The notes under the pieces were generated by a model. That model worked only from the letters and a program-made list of their open reading frames with translations. It had not been told where the DNA came from and did not search any database. The position numbers and the translations under genes were made by a program. A stretch of DNA of 64,000 nucleotides from Peptococcaceae bacterium (GTDB taxonomy: Bacteria > Bacillota > Peptococcia > Peptococcales > Peptococcaceae), in contig JAFQEO010000004.1 of NCBI GenBank assembly GCA_017399005.1, positions 1-64,000 on the forward strand, given 5' to 3'. Position 1 is the stretch's first letter. Every line of letters starts with the position of its first letter. Below are positions 8,902 through 16,249 of this stretch, in pieces.

Positions 8902-11900
8902 TTACGCTGCCGCATTGGCATTAATCTGTTCAATGACCGAGCGAATTCCCGCCCAGGTGTTCAGATTATCGGCAAATAAATCTACCACACTGCCTTTATC
9001 CGTAAACGGAGATTCCTGCAATACCGATAAATCTTTCATCATGCCGTTGTGTATGATGTACTCTACAATCTGATTGACAAAATAAATCTGCCGGCTGTCC
9101 ATGCTGGTTTCATTCAGATATTCTGCAAAGGCTTCTTTAGCCGCATTCATATCCAGCCCCACAATTTCCCGCACAAATTCGCCCAGCGGTTTCTGACCGT
9201 ATTCCGCTTCATAGTCCTGTTTTGTACCCACTTCATTCCAGAGTATCTGTTCCAGTGCCTTCACATCCAATTTTGTCAGCGGAATATTGGATTTTAGTTT
9301 TGCAATCGCCAGATGATCCTGATGTTCCCGCACATAAAATTCTGCTTTTGCCTTGTAGTTTTTCAGGTCATCATTTTCCAGTTCCGACTCTTTCCATTCC
9401 TGCGAAAGCAATTCATCGGAGAAGTGGGTATCGTAATGCAGTTCCACCTTAGGAATATATTTCATCAGGCCGCGCAGCCGTTCCCGGATTTCTTCAAACT
9501 GATGAATCCCGGCATTGTCCAGATAGTCCGTATGCAGAATCTGCTGAATAAATTCGCCCTGCATCTGAATTTCCGGAATATTAGCCACACTGGCAATACC
9601 ATTTACCCGTTTTACCAGATCACTTCTGGCTCTGGTATATTTTTTCCCGATCAGATAAGCCAGCTCAATACCATACATCAGGGCATCAAACCGCACCGCA
9701 CTTGCTTCGTCGCCATCAGGCAGAATCAGCGGTGACAATTCCTCCCGCACAATCAGTGTATCTTCATAGGTTAATGCCGTATAACTGCCTGGGTCTGCAT
9801 AAGTATCCACATATTTTAAATGCTGCCGTACTGCAAAATTGTCCCGGTGCTGACTGCTCAGTTCCTGTACTTTTTCAGCCATTTCCGTCACCAGTTGTTT
9901 GCGGAACGGAATCAGTTCCTCCGTCTGATAATCCAGATCCTGCAGTTTGTAGGCCATCTCAAATTTCAGCTGGAAAACTGCGCTCTGCAGCGCCATCATA
10001 TTGGCAGTTGCCTTGCCTTTGTTCATGCGGAAAAACTCAAAGTTGCCACAGAAATCAAAAATATAGAATTTCTCTTTGTCTGCTCCGTCCATAAGCCCTT
10101 TACACAGTCTGGTGCCACGGCCAATCATCTGCCAGAATTTTGCCTTGCTCATAACTTTTTTGAAAAAGACCAGATTAAGTATTTCCGGTACATCAATACC
10201 GGTATCCAGCATATCTACCGAGATAGCAATACGCGGCAATTTGTCTGCCTCTGAAAATTCATCAATGGCATTCTGGGCATATTTCACCTGATTATCAATT
10301 ACCTTTGCATAACCCGGCAAATGCGGATATTCTTTATTAAACACTTCAAAAATTTTCTCTGCGTGTCTGTGATTTTTCGCAAAGATAATGGTTTTACCCA
10401 GCGTTTCCCCATAATTCACTTTCAGACCGTCCGTCATCAGAATATGCAGCACCTGACGGATGGTGTCCTCGTTAAATATCCACGAATTCAGTGCGGAAGA
10501 ACTAATCCATTCCGGCAGTTCACCCGATTCATTCAGGAAATAATTCTCGTATTCCTCTTTCTCCTCGTCTGAAAGTTCGTCATAAACGATGCCCTGTTCA
10601 ATAAATTTCAGTTTCGTTTCCACCGACAGATAATCTACCAGATAGCCGTCTTTTACCGCCTGAGCCAGCTCATAGCCATAGGTTGGCACACCGTTTTCCA
10701 GTTCAAAAATTTCATAAGTGTTTTTATCAATTTCATCCTTTGGCGTAGCTGTTAAGCCTACCAGCGGAGCATCAAAATAATTGAAAATATCTTTGTATTT
10801 ATTGTAAATCGACCGGTGAGCCTCATCACAAATCAGCAAATCAAAATGACCGCAGGTAAACAGCTTGCCCTGTTCATCTTTCACAGAATCAATACAGTTC
10901 ATCATAGTCTGATAAGTGGAAAACACACAATGGGCGCTGTAATTATCCTTCTCCTCACAGAGGTTGGTTACCGACAAATCCGGCAGTTGGTTTGCAAAAG
11001 CTCGTTTTGCCTGTGTAACCAGCGAGTTACGGTCAGCTAAAAACAGAATATTTTTTACCCAGCCGTGCTGCAGCAGAATTTCGCACAATGCAATTACGGT
11101 TCTGGTTTTGCCCGAACCGGTAGCCATTACCAGCAGAGCCTTGCGTCGATTTTTTATATCCAGGCTGTTGCAGACTGCTTTAACAGCCGCCTCCTGATAA
11201 TAACGACCGGCAATCTTTTTATTTATCTGCACATGTTTTAAACTCGTGCGCATTGTCTGCAGATTAAACAGCTTTTCCAGATCACGTTTAGAATAAAACG
11301 CTGCTACTTTCCGTTCCGGATAGCGATTATCAATAATGCGGGTATCAAACCCGTTGGTTAAAAATATAACCGGGCGGTGGCCATACTGTTTTTCCAGCAA
11401 ATCGGCATACAATTTTGCCTGATGGCGTCCATTCTCCACACCTACGCAGGTGCGTTTCGCCTCCACCACAGCCAGAGGACGATGGGCATCATCGTACAAT
11501 ACATAATCGGCAATGCCTAAATCCGATTTATTTGGCATACCTGGCAATTCTACCTCATTGAGCCAGTCTTTGCCCTCTGTCCAGCCTGCATCTTCCAGCA
11601 TGGCATCAATATAGATTTTTCGTGTTTCATATTCCGATAATTCCAGAGGTTTCGCTACATAGCCAGGCTGCTGCTCTAAACGACGAGCCGTTAATTCTTC
11701 TTTCAGAGCCTTGTTTTCCGCAAGAAGTTTCTGCAAATCCACATCCGGAACCGATACATGACTATCCGCCTCTGCCTGTTCTAACAGTGATTTATCAAAA
11801 TCCCCAGCCGTACATTTATCCGTATAGCAGAACGCCACAAAATCCAGAAAATAATACAGATTTTCCACACAGAGCGCTACCCGTTCCTTCGACAGCTTTT

Positions 11901-12198
11901 TGCTCTCATGGTTTGCCGCATTGCCCGTTTTGCGGATAAAATCAATACGCTGCCATAAATCCGCACCAACAATATCACGAAAATCCTCATTGGTGATTAA
12001 ACTCTGCAGGTTATCCTGATACGGCGGCTCCAGGTCACGGTCTACCGAATACATAAATTTCACCGCAAACTCCATCGCACGACGGCAGTTTACCGCACAG
12101 GCACCCACATCAATTGTATATATTTTTTCAGCTGCAATCGCAGCCTGCGTAAAGCTGTCAAACCGCGGTTCCGCTTTCAGATAATCAAAATTGGTCAT
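8902..12198 (-). CDS. hsdR: Type I restriction enzyme, R subunit
   Basis: HsdR (1098 residues) is the ATP-dependent translocase and nuclease subunit of a type I restriction-modification complex. Order of domains: an N-terminal DUF4145-like helical region (~1-140), a short coiled coil, the HSDR_N nuclease with D-Y-V-L and V-V-E-A-K-R (PD-(D/E)xK type, ~residue 250), then SF2 helicase motifs: Walker A ATGSGKT, DEAH in ICDEAHRS, motif III LTATP, and IGRGTRLCKG. The C-terminal part matches the EcoEI-like R-subunit tail. The ATG at 12198 is preferred over an upstream TTG at 12213 because a GGTGAT lies just before it. It is encoded apart from hsdM/hsdS, with a toxin-antitoxin pair and accessory genes between. 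Confidence 0.95.
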   Translation of the reverse strand: MTNFDYLKAEPRFDSFTQAAIAAEKIYTIDVGACAVNCRRAMEFAVKFMYSVDRDLEPPYQDNLQSLITNEDFRDIVGADLWQRIDFIRKTGNAANHESKKLSKERVALCVENLYYFLDFVAFCYTDKCTAGDFDKSLLEQAEADSHVSVPDVDLQKLLAENKALKEELTARRLEQQPGYVAKPLELSEYETRKIYIDAMLEDAGWTEGKDWLNEVELPGMPNKSDLGIADYVLYDDAHRPLAVVEAKRTCVGVENGRHQAKLYADLLEKQYGHRPVIFLTNGFDTRIIDNRYPERKVAAFYSKRDLEKLFNLQTMRTSLKHVQINKKIAGRYYQEAAVKAVCNSLDIKNRRKALLVMATGSGKTRTVIALCEILLQHGWVKNILFLADRNSLVTQAKRAFANQLPDLSVTNLCEEKDNYSAHCVFSTYQTMMNCIDSVKDEQGKLFTCGHFDLLICDEAHRSIYNKYKDIFNYFDAPLVGLTATPKDEIDKNTYEIFELENGVPTYGYELAQAVKDGYLVDYLSVETKLKFIEQGIVYDELSDEEKEEYENYFLNESGELPEWISSSALNSWIFNEDTIRQVLHILMTDGLKVNYGETLGKTIIFAKNHRHAEKIFEVFNKEYPHLPGYAKVIDNQVKYAQNAIDEFSEADKLPRIAISVDMLDTGIDVPEILNLVFFKKVMSKAKFWQMIGRGTRLCKGLMDGADKEKFYIFDFCGNFEFFRMNKGKATANMMALQSAVFQLKFEMAYKLQDLDYQTEELIPFRKQLVTEMAEKVQELSSQHRDNFAVRQHLKYVDTYADPGSYTALTYEDTLIVREELSPLILPDGDEASAVRFDALMYGIELAYLIGKKYTRARSDLVKRVNGIASVANIPEIQMQGEFIQQILHTDYLDNAGIHQFEEIRERLRGLMKYIPKVELHYDTHFSDELLSQEWKESELENDDLKNYKAKAEFYVREHQDHLAIAKLKSNIPLTKLDVKALEQILWNEVGTKQDYEAEYGQKPLGEFVREIVGLDMNAAKEAFAEYLNETSMDSRQIYFVNQIVEYIIHNGMMKDLSVLQESPFTDKGSVVDLFADNLNTWAGIRSVIEQINANAAA

Positions 12199-12389
12199 AG
12201 ATATCACCTGCAATTGTTGGTAAGATTACTGAACGATGAGAAACATCCTTCAGCGTAGCGTGAATTGTAGATAAAATGCTTTTTCTGAATTTACTATATC
12301 ATTTTTGCGGGAAAATGTCGATAAAAGGCATACGATACATGAAAATTAATTCGCAGCCCCTTTCCCTTTTTTCAATCTACGATGTGTAC

Positions 12390-12411
12390 AACTATCACCC
12401 TGGCGATAGTT
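12390..12411. promoter_or_regulatory. Upstream operator-like palindrome of the DUF3990/XRE operon
   Basis: The 16-bp core TATCACC-CT-GGCGATA (12393-12408) has the same TATCAC half-site, length and 2-bp centre as the promoter-embedded palindrome at 12447-12462. The two centres are 54 bp apart, close to five helical turns. The extended arms AACTATC/GATAGTT followed by T5 could also form a terminator hairpin. Confidence 0.5.
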
Positions 12412-12437
12412 TTTTAGCACAATGTTTTCAGCATTCC

Positions 12438-12466
12438 TTGACACAATATCACTACAGTGATACTAT
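12438..12466 (+). promoter_or_regulatory. Promoter with embedded operator for the DUF3990/XRE toxin-antitoxin operon
   Basis: TTGACA (12438-12443), a 17-nt spacer and TACTAT (12461-12466) form a near-consensus promoter 38 nt before the toxin start. The spacer contains the perfect palindrome TATCACT-AC-AGTGATA (12447-12462), which overlaps the -10. This is the usual place for autorepression by an antitoxin with a DNA-binding domain. Confidence 0.7.
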
Positions 12467-12503
12467 AAAGTTAATTAGACTGGTTCAATTGGAGGTATTG
12501 TAA

Positions 12504-13196
12504 ATGGATAAAAAAATCACTCTTTTTCATGGGTCTGATAAAATTATAGAAGTTCCTGCTTTTGGTGAAGGGAAAAAAACGAACGATTTCGGGTTAGGCT
12601 TTTACTGTACGGAAAGTGAATGCCTCGCAAAAGAATGGGCGGTTTCCTCACTGCGAGATGGTTTTTGCAATCGATATACACTGGATACCGAGTATTTGAA
12701 TATTCTAAACTTAAACAGCCCCGATTATACCATTCTTAACTGGATTGCGGTTCTTGTTGAACATCGCCTTTTTGCCATAAAAACACCGGTCGCACGAAGA
12801 GCAAAACGATATTTAATTGATAACTTCGGTATCAACGTAAACGCTTACGATTTAATCATCGGATATCGCGCAGACGATTCCTACTTTGATTATGCCGAGT
12901 CTTTTATAAACAATGCCATTTCTGTTGAACAGCTTGCAAAAGCAATGCGTCTTGGAAAACTTGGCGAACAGATTGTTCTGAAATCAAAATTTGCTTTTTC
13001 CCGTATTCAGTATGAAGGCTTCGATGTTGCCGAAAAAGAAGAATTTTATGTTCTCCGCAAAGCTAGAGATCATGATGCAAACCACTTATATCTTGAAATG
13101 CTGGAAGAAGAAAGTGATGGTCTGTATATTCAGGATATTATCAGAGGAGGTATCACCAACGATGACCCACGCATACCAAGAAATATATCTAAATAA
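12504..13196 (+). CDS. DUF3990-type putative toxin (ADP-ribosyltransferase-like fold)
   Basis: This 230-residue protein resembles the DUF3990 family, thought to be related to ADP-ribosyltransferases. The opening ITLFHGSD, then DFGLGFYCTES with A-K-E-W-A downstream, and the later GEQIVLKSKFAFSRIQY, match the layout of that family (a beta-strand plus HG, the FGxGFYxT strand, and a late QIVLKS segment). The gene starts with an ATG after TTGGAGG and is followed, with a 35-nt overlap, by an XRE-domain gene, so a type II toxin-antitoxin pair is likely. The enzymatic activity is inference from fold resemblance and neighbourhood. It lies between hsdR and the other defence genes, transcribed opposite to them. 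Confidence 0.7.
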   Translation: MDKKITLFHGSDKIIEVPAFGEGKKTNDFGLGFYCTESECLAKEWAVSSLRDGFCNRYTLDTEYLNILNLNSPDYTILNWIAVLVEHRLFAIKTPVARRAKRYLIDNFGINVNAYDLIIGYRADDSYFDYAESFINNAISVEQLAKAMRLGKLGEQIVLKSKFAFSRIQYEGFDVAEKEEFYVLRKARDHDANHLYLEMLEEESDGLYIQDIIRGGITNDDPRIPRNISK

Positions 13197-13800
13197 AGCA
13201 CAATCGGTTTTAGGAGATGCTTTTGATTATGCCATCAATACATGTGGCATAACCGGTGAGGATTTCATAAAACTGTTTCTGGCAAGTACCATAAGCAAAC
13301 GAATGGAGAATGGAGAACCGGCTTATCTTGCCGGAAAAAGTGGAATCGAAATTGTCCGGGAAATTATCCTGGAAACAATGGGCAAAGAAATTACCAACGA
13401 ACCCGAGGAACATTTTGGACGCTCCAAAGAATACTGGGCTGGCTGGGCAGTGGCATATTACCAATGGTATTCGGCAAGAAGCTACCGTGAAATTTTCAAG
13501 GCTGTTTCGTTTCAGGATTTGCAGCAGATGTATTATACCCTTCACGAGGCAGACATCTCTAAATTTGTAGACATTGTAAATACACGCATTAAAGAATATT
13601 TCCCCGATACCAGCCTGAAGCGGCTTCGTACCACATACGGCTGCACCCAGGCCGAACTTGCACAAAAATCCGGTGTAAGCCTTCGTTCCATTCAGATGTA
13701 TGAACAGCGCAACAAAGACATAAACAAAGCAAGCGCCGATACCCTGTATCGACTTTCAAAAGCGCTCGGCTGCACAATGGAAGATTTGATAGAAAAATAA
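13162..13800 (+). CDS. XRE-family antitoxin/repressor paired with the DUF3990 protein
   Basis: A 212-residue protein whose last ~60 residues form a Cro/C1-type helix-turn-helix (LKRLRTTYGCTQAELAQKSGVS...IQMYEQ...ASADTLYRLSKALGC). The first ~150 residues are helical with SKEYWAGWAVAYYQWYSARSY and no recognised domain; this part probably binds the toxin. The ATG at 13162, 11 nt after GAGGAGG, lies inside the end of the toxin gene. An open frame upstream of it exists but overlaps the toxin out of frame without a ribosome binding site. It probably represses its own promoter through the TATCAC palindromes at 12393-12408 and 12447-12462 (inference). Confidence 0.75.
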   Translation: MTHAYQEIYLNKAQSVLGDAFDYAINTCGITGEDFIKLFLASTISKRMENGEPAYLAGKSGIEIVREIILETMGKEITNEPEEHFGRSKEYWAGWAVAYYQWYSARSYREIFKAVSFQDLQQMYYTLHEADISKFVDIVNTRIKEYFPDTSLKRLRTTYGCTQAELAQKSGVSLRSIQMYEQRNKDINKASADTLYRLSKALGCTMEDLIEK

Positions 13801-13820
13801 ATCCCTTACCCTTAAATAAA

Positions 13821-13939
13821 GAGGCTGGGACATAACTATTTTCTAGTAACTAAATAGCACCATACATAGCGATTTGAACATATCATTTCACTATATATGG
13901 TACTGTTTTGAAGCTTAAAATAGGTTTTGTCCCAGCCTC
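13821..13939. repeat. GAGGCTGGGACA inverted-repeat hairpin element (MITE-like)
   Basis: Perfect 12-bp terminal inverted repeats GAGGCTGGGACA (13821-13832) and TGTCCCAGCCTC (13928-13939) enclose about 95 bp. Inside is a second pair of arms, ACCATACATAG (13859-13869) and CTATATATGGT (13891-13901). GAGGCTGGGACA-ended hairpins are, as I recall, common between genes in several Bacillota. The element lies between the convergent antitoxin and HEPN genes and may double as a terminator. Confidence 0.65.
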
Positions 13940-13978
13940 ATATTACTTCAATATTTAAAAGCATTATCAACACAGTAT

Positions 13979-14011
13979 GAATTGTAATGCAGAAAACAAT
14001 AATTACAATTC
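13979..14011. terminator. AT-rich hairpin downstream of the HEPN gene
   Basis: Perfect 10-bp arms GAATTGTAAT/ATTACAATTC with a 13-nt loop, 22 nt after the HEPN stop. No clean U-tract follows, so terminator function is only possible. Confidence 0.4.
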
Positions 14012-14032
14012 ATAGAACACAAGCTATCTTTT

Positions 14033-14899
14033 TCAATTTATTGGAGGCAATACCGATAACAACAAGCTTACTTTACTATCATGTTTTCCAAATTTATGCC
14101 ATTCTTTTTTAGACACTACACAACAAGATATAAGTTTGCTTACCGTAACATCTCCGCTATTGAAAGTAATACTAAAATGCTTAGAATTACGATATTTTTC
14201 ATCTAAATCACGTCTAGAACTTGTCCAGAATATTTCATATTCGTTTTGTGCAAACGCAGAATCTATTTCTATATCAATTGAATAGCTATCCCCGCAATTC
14301 ATTTCTTGAGGTATTCTCTGTGTTACACCTGCTGTACGTTTTTCAATTAAATTTTCATAGACATTACCTAATGAATCAGAAACTCTTATTATTCTAGGAA
14401 CATTCCACATTTTTTCCTCACCCTTATTTTTATAATACTGTTTTAACCCTTCAATAAAATCATGAGAATAACATATTGCTCTTTCAGCTTGATACAACGA
14501 TATGTGATTAGAATGTGAAAGTGAATTTCGAATAGGAATTAATCGACTTAAAAATTCTCGAGCTTCTTCGCATCCTTGAGGATACGCATAATCTAAAGCC
14601 TCTTTAAACAGAATTTCATACCATTTTTTATTACATAAAAAATATATAATATGGTCAAGGAACAAAGTGTCGACCGGACGACTAAACCTTTCTGGTTCAT
14701 TCCGCATCATATTATTCACATGATCACGTATTTCTTTTTTTATCAATTTTTCATTTGCATTTAGATTTGCATCAATGTAATTTTCTCCATATTGGTTGGT
14801 CATTTTTTCATGAATTAATCTTCTTGCCCAAATTTCCATTGTTTCTATATTACTTTTACAATATGAACGTAGCTTTTCCTGTGTATATTCATGATACAT
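14033..14899 (-). CDS. Swt1-like HEPN-domain protein, putative defence RNase
   Basis: A 288-residue protein. Residues ~10-150 look like a Swt1-type HEPN domain: an all-helical region ending in R-N-S-L-S-H (124-129), the Rx4H catalytic motif of HEPN ribonucleases. Residues ~165-288 are predicted beta-rich (RIIRVSDSLGNVYENL..., FSITFNSGDVTVSK) and could be an Ig-like sensor or binding domain. It is the last gene of the hsdM-hsdS run. The ATG at 14899 follows GGAAGGGATG. Immediately upstream is a remnant resembling the hsdS C-terminus. It is visibly AT-richer than hsdM. RNase activity and a role in phage defence are inferred from the motif and context, not shown. Confidence 0.6.
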   Translation of the reverse strand: MYHEYTQEKLRSYCKSNIETMEIWARRLIHEKMTNQYGENYIDANLNANEKLIKKEIRDHVNNMMRNEPERFSRPVDTLFLDHIIYFLCNKKWYEILFKEALDYAYPQGCEEAREFLSRLIPIRNSLSHSNHISLYQAERAICYSHDFIEGLKQYYKNKGEEKMWNVPRIIRVSDSLGNVYENLIEKRTAGVTQRIPQEMNCGDSYSIDIEIDSAFAQNEYEIFWTSSRRDLDEKYRNSKHFSITFNSGDVTVSKLISCCVVSKKEWHKFGKHDSKVSLLLSVLPPIN

Positions 14900-14911
14900 C
14901 TTTTCATCCCT

Positions 14912-14938
14912 TCCAAAATACTGCCATAGTAAAGTCTT
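14912..14938 (-). pseudogene. Short remnant of an hsdS 3' end upstream of the HEPN gene
   Basis: In the minus-strand frame this stretch reads K-T-L-L-W-Q-Y-F-G, matching the HsdS C-terminus K-K-A-L-M-Q-Q-Y-F-G. The 12 bases GCAGTATTTTGG are identical to the hsdS tail. It fills the gap between the stop of the two-TM gene and the Shine-Dalgarno of the HEPN gene. Confidence 0.6.
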
Positions 14939-14941
14939 ATC

Positions 14942-15667
14942 TTAATTGGTTTTAAATTCTTCCTCATCTGCAAATATAGAAAATTCAGCGCTTTGATCCC
15001 ACTCATAACAATAATCCTTGATAATTCGCAAAATCTTTCTTTGTCTCTCCATGTCCCTCGTCCATGGAAAATTTAAATACTCATCCAAATCTGTTAAAAC
15101 AGATAACATTTCATCTTGTCCTTCTTTTTCAAATAATACATTTGTTTCAAATAATACTAGCGTTGAAAAGAATCGTTCCGCTACCCACTTAAATTCTTTT
15201 CGCTCTTTCTCAGTAATAAAAGCTTCAGATTCTGACCGTAATTGTTTAATTTTTTGATGTATTTCTTTCATATTGTCGATTTGCTTCGATATTTCAACAA
15301 TATCTAATTCTTCTTTTTCAAAAATTTTTTCTAAAGAATACATCGTCATGCTAACATCATACCTTAAGGAATATCTGCGTTTCAAATACATCTTATATTG
15401 CGGAATTTTTGTTGTTAAAACTGAAACAGCTGCAAGAACTACCGAGGTAAAAATAGAACACTTTGCTTCAGCAAGAACACTACAAAATGAGTTTTTTTCA
15501 AAAAAACATACAAGAATTATAAATACAACCCAAGAAACTAGTAACCAAAAAATCGGTTTTAGTAATCGAAGGCATAATATACTCCTTCTAGCTAATCTCC
15601 GACAAGACAGTTCAAATAAAATGCGCTGATATTTTATCCGTTTCTTCAGAGGCATTTTAATCTCCAT
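14942..15667 (-). CDS. Unknown membrane protein with two TM segments and a cytoplasmic helical domain
   Basis: I do not recognise this 241-residue protein. Visible: a basic N-terminus, two hydrophobic segments (around residues 37-57, PIFWLLVSWVVFIILVCFF, and 70-90, IFTSVVLAAVSVLTT), then ~150 charged helical residues with coiled-coil character (VEISKQIDNMKEIHQKIKQLRSESEA). The layout is reminiscent of 2TM effectors in defence systems, but no catalytic motif is seen. The ATG at 15667 has GAGGTGAT 8 nt upstream, contained in a duplicated hsdS tail. It sits between the membrane/beta protein and the HEPN gene on the same strand and is AT-rich, suggesting transfer as part of the hsdS-linked cassette. 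Confidence 0.6.
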   Translation of the reverse strand: MEIKMPLKKRIKYQRILFELSCRRLARRSILCLRLLKPIFWLLVSWVVFIILVCFFEKNSFCSVLAEAKCSIFTSVVLAAVSVLTTKIPQYKMYLKRRYSLRYDVSMTMYSLEKIFEKEELDIVEISKQIDNMKEIHQKIKQLRSESEAFITEKERKEFKWVAERFFSTLVLFETNVLFEKEGQDEMLSVLTDLDEYLNFPWTRDMERQRKILRIIKDYCYEWDQSAEFSIFADEEEFKTN

Positions 15668-15675
15668 CACAAAGC

Positions 15676-15729
15676 ATCACCTCACCAAAAATGTTACTGT
15701 ATTAAAGCTTTTTTCAATGTTCCCAGCTG
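15676..15729 (-). pseudogene. Duplicated hsdS 3' tail between two accessory genes
   Basis: These 54 bp match the hsdS 3' end (16244-16297) at 46 of 54 positions without gaps, including the downstream Shine-Dalgarno GGTGAGGTGAT. In the hsdS frame it reads Q-L-G-T-L-K-K-A-L-I-Q then TAA, against Q-L-E-T-L-K-K-A-L-M-Q-Q in the intact gene. It begins nine bases after the stop of the preceding accessory gene and supplies the ribosome binding site of the next. Confidence 0.85.
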
Positions 15730-15738
15730 GTCACAAGA

Positions 15739-16239
15739 TTATTTTGACTCAGTTATATACTGCTGAAGTGTTTTTGATGTATTACATTTATAGATAACTC
15801 CTGTAGAATCTGTCACACAAAAAGTAATCGTTTTATCTCTAGGTAATGTTTTTTCATCAGTCAAATACTTCATAAATTTTGCCTTTTCCCACGGAATAAA
15901 AACACTTTCTTCGATATCAACTGAAACAGGCCAAGACAATGTTCCTATCGGTGTTTGTTCTGGACTTATCACTGCCTTTACTCCATTAGGAAGTTCAATC
16001 CAAAAATTTTGAATAATAATTTTCCGGTTCCCTGTATTCACAAAATCAACACCTACATATTGATTTTTAGGCATATAGCCGAGTACTCCCATTGGAACTG
16101 TTGGCACTATAGTCATATTCTCAACAAAAGATATCTTTGCCTTTTTCAAATTAGCAACTCTTGTCTGATATAAAGCAACAATTACAGCAGCAGTTGTAGC
16201 AATTGCACTCGTTGCATCCCAAAATATATTCCAATCCAC
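15739..16239 (-). CDS. Unknown protein with N-terminal TM anchor and beta-rich domain
   Basis: I do not recognise this 166-residue protein. A single N-terminal hydrophobic segment (AIATTAAVIVALY, about residues 8-24) is followed by a domain rich in predicted beta strands with TG-N-R-K-I-I-I-Q-N-F-W-I-E-L-P, similar in feel to Ig-like domains. It probably sits in the membrane with the domain on the cytoplasmic side (inference). Start: a GTG at 16239 placed just after the Shine-Dalgarno GAGGTGAT that overlaps the hsdS stop; a TTG at 16257 is possible but lacks a site. The gene therefore follows hsdS directly and is probably translationally coupled to it. AT-rich like its two downstream neighbours. 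Confidence 0.55.
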   Translation of the reverse strand: MDWNIFWDATSAIATTAAVIVALYQTRVANLKKAKISFVENMTIVPTVPMGVLGYMPKNQYVGVDFVNTGNRKIIIQNFWIELPNGVKAVISPEQTPIGTLSWPVSVDIEESVFIPWEKAKFMKYLTDEKTLPRDKTITFCVTDSTGVIYKCNTSKTLQQYITESK

Positions 16240-16249
16240 TTGTATCACC

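Larger units (their letters stand above)
12199..12503. other. Divergent intergenic region between hsdR and the DUF3990 toxin gene
   Basis: About 300 bp carrying the regulatory region of the toxin-antitoxin operon (next two entries). I see no convincing promoter for hsdR; a TATAGT at 12293-12298 (minus) lacks a good -35. Confidence 0.5.

Noticed and set aside
12390-12411. Hairpin with T5 as a terminator
   Set aside because: No plus-strand gene ends here and hsdR reads away; matching half-sites with the promoter palindrome fit an operator better.
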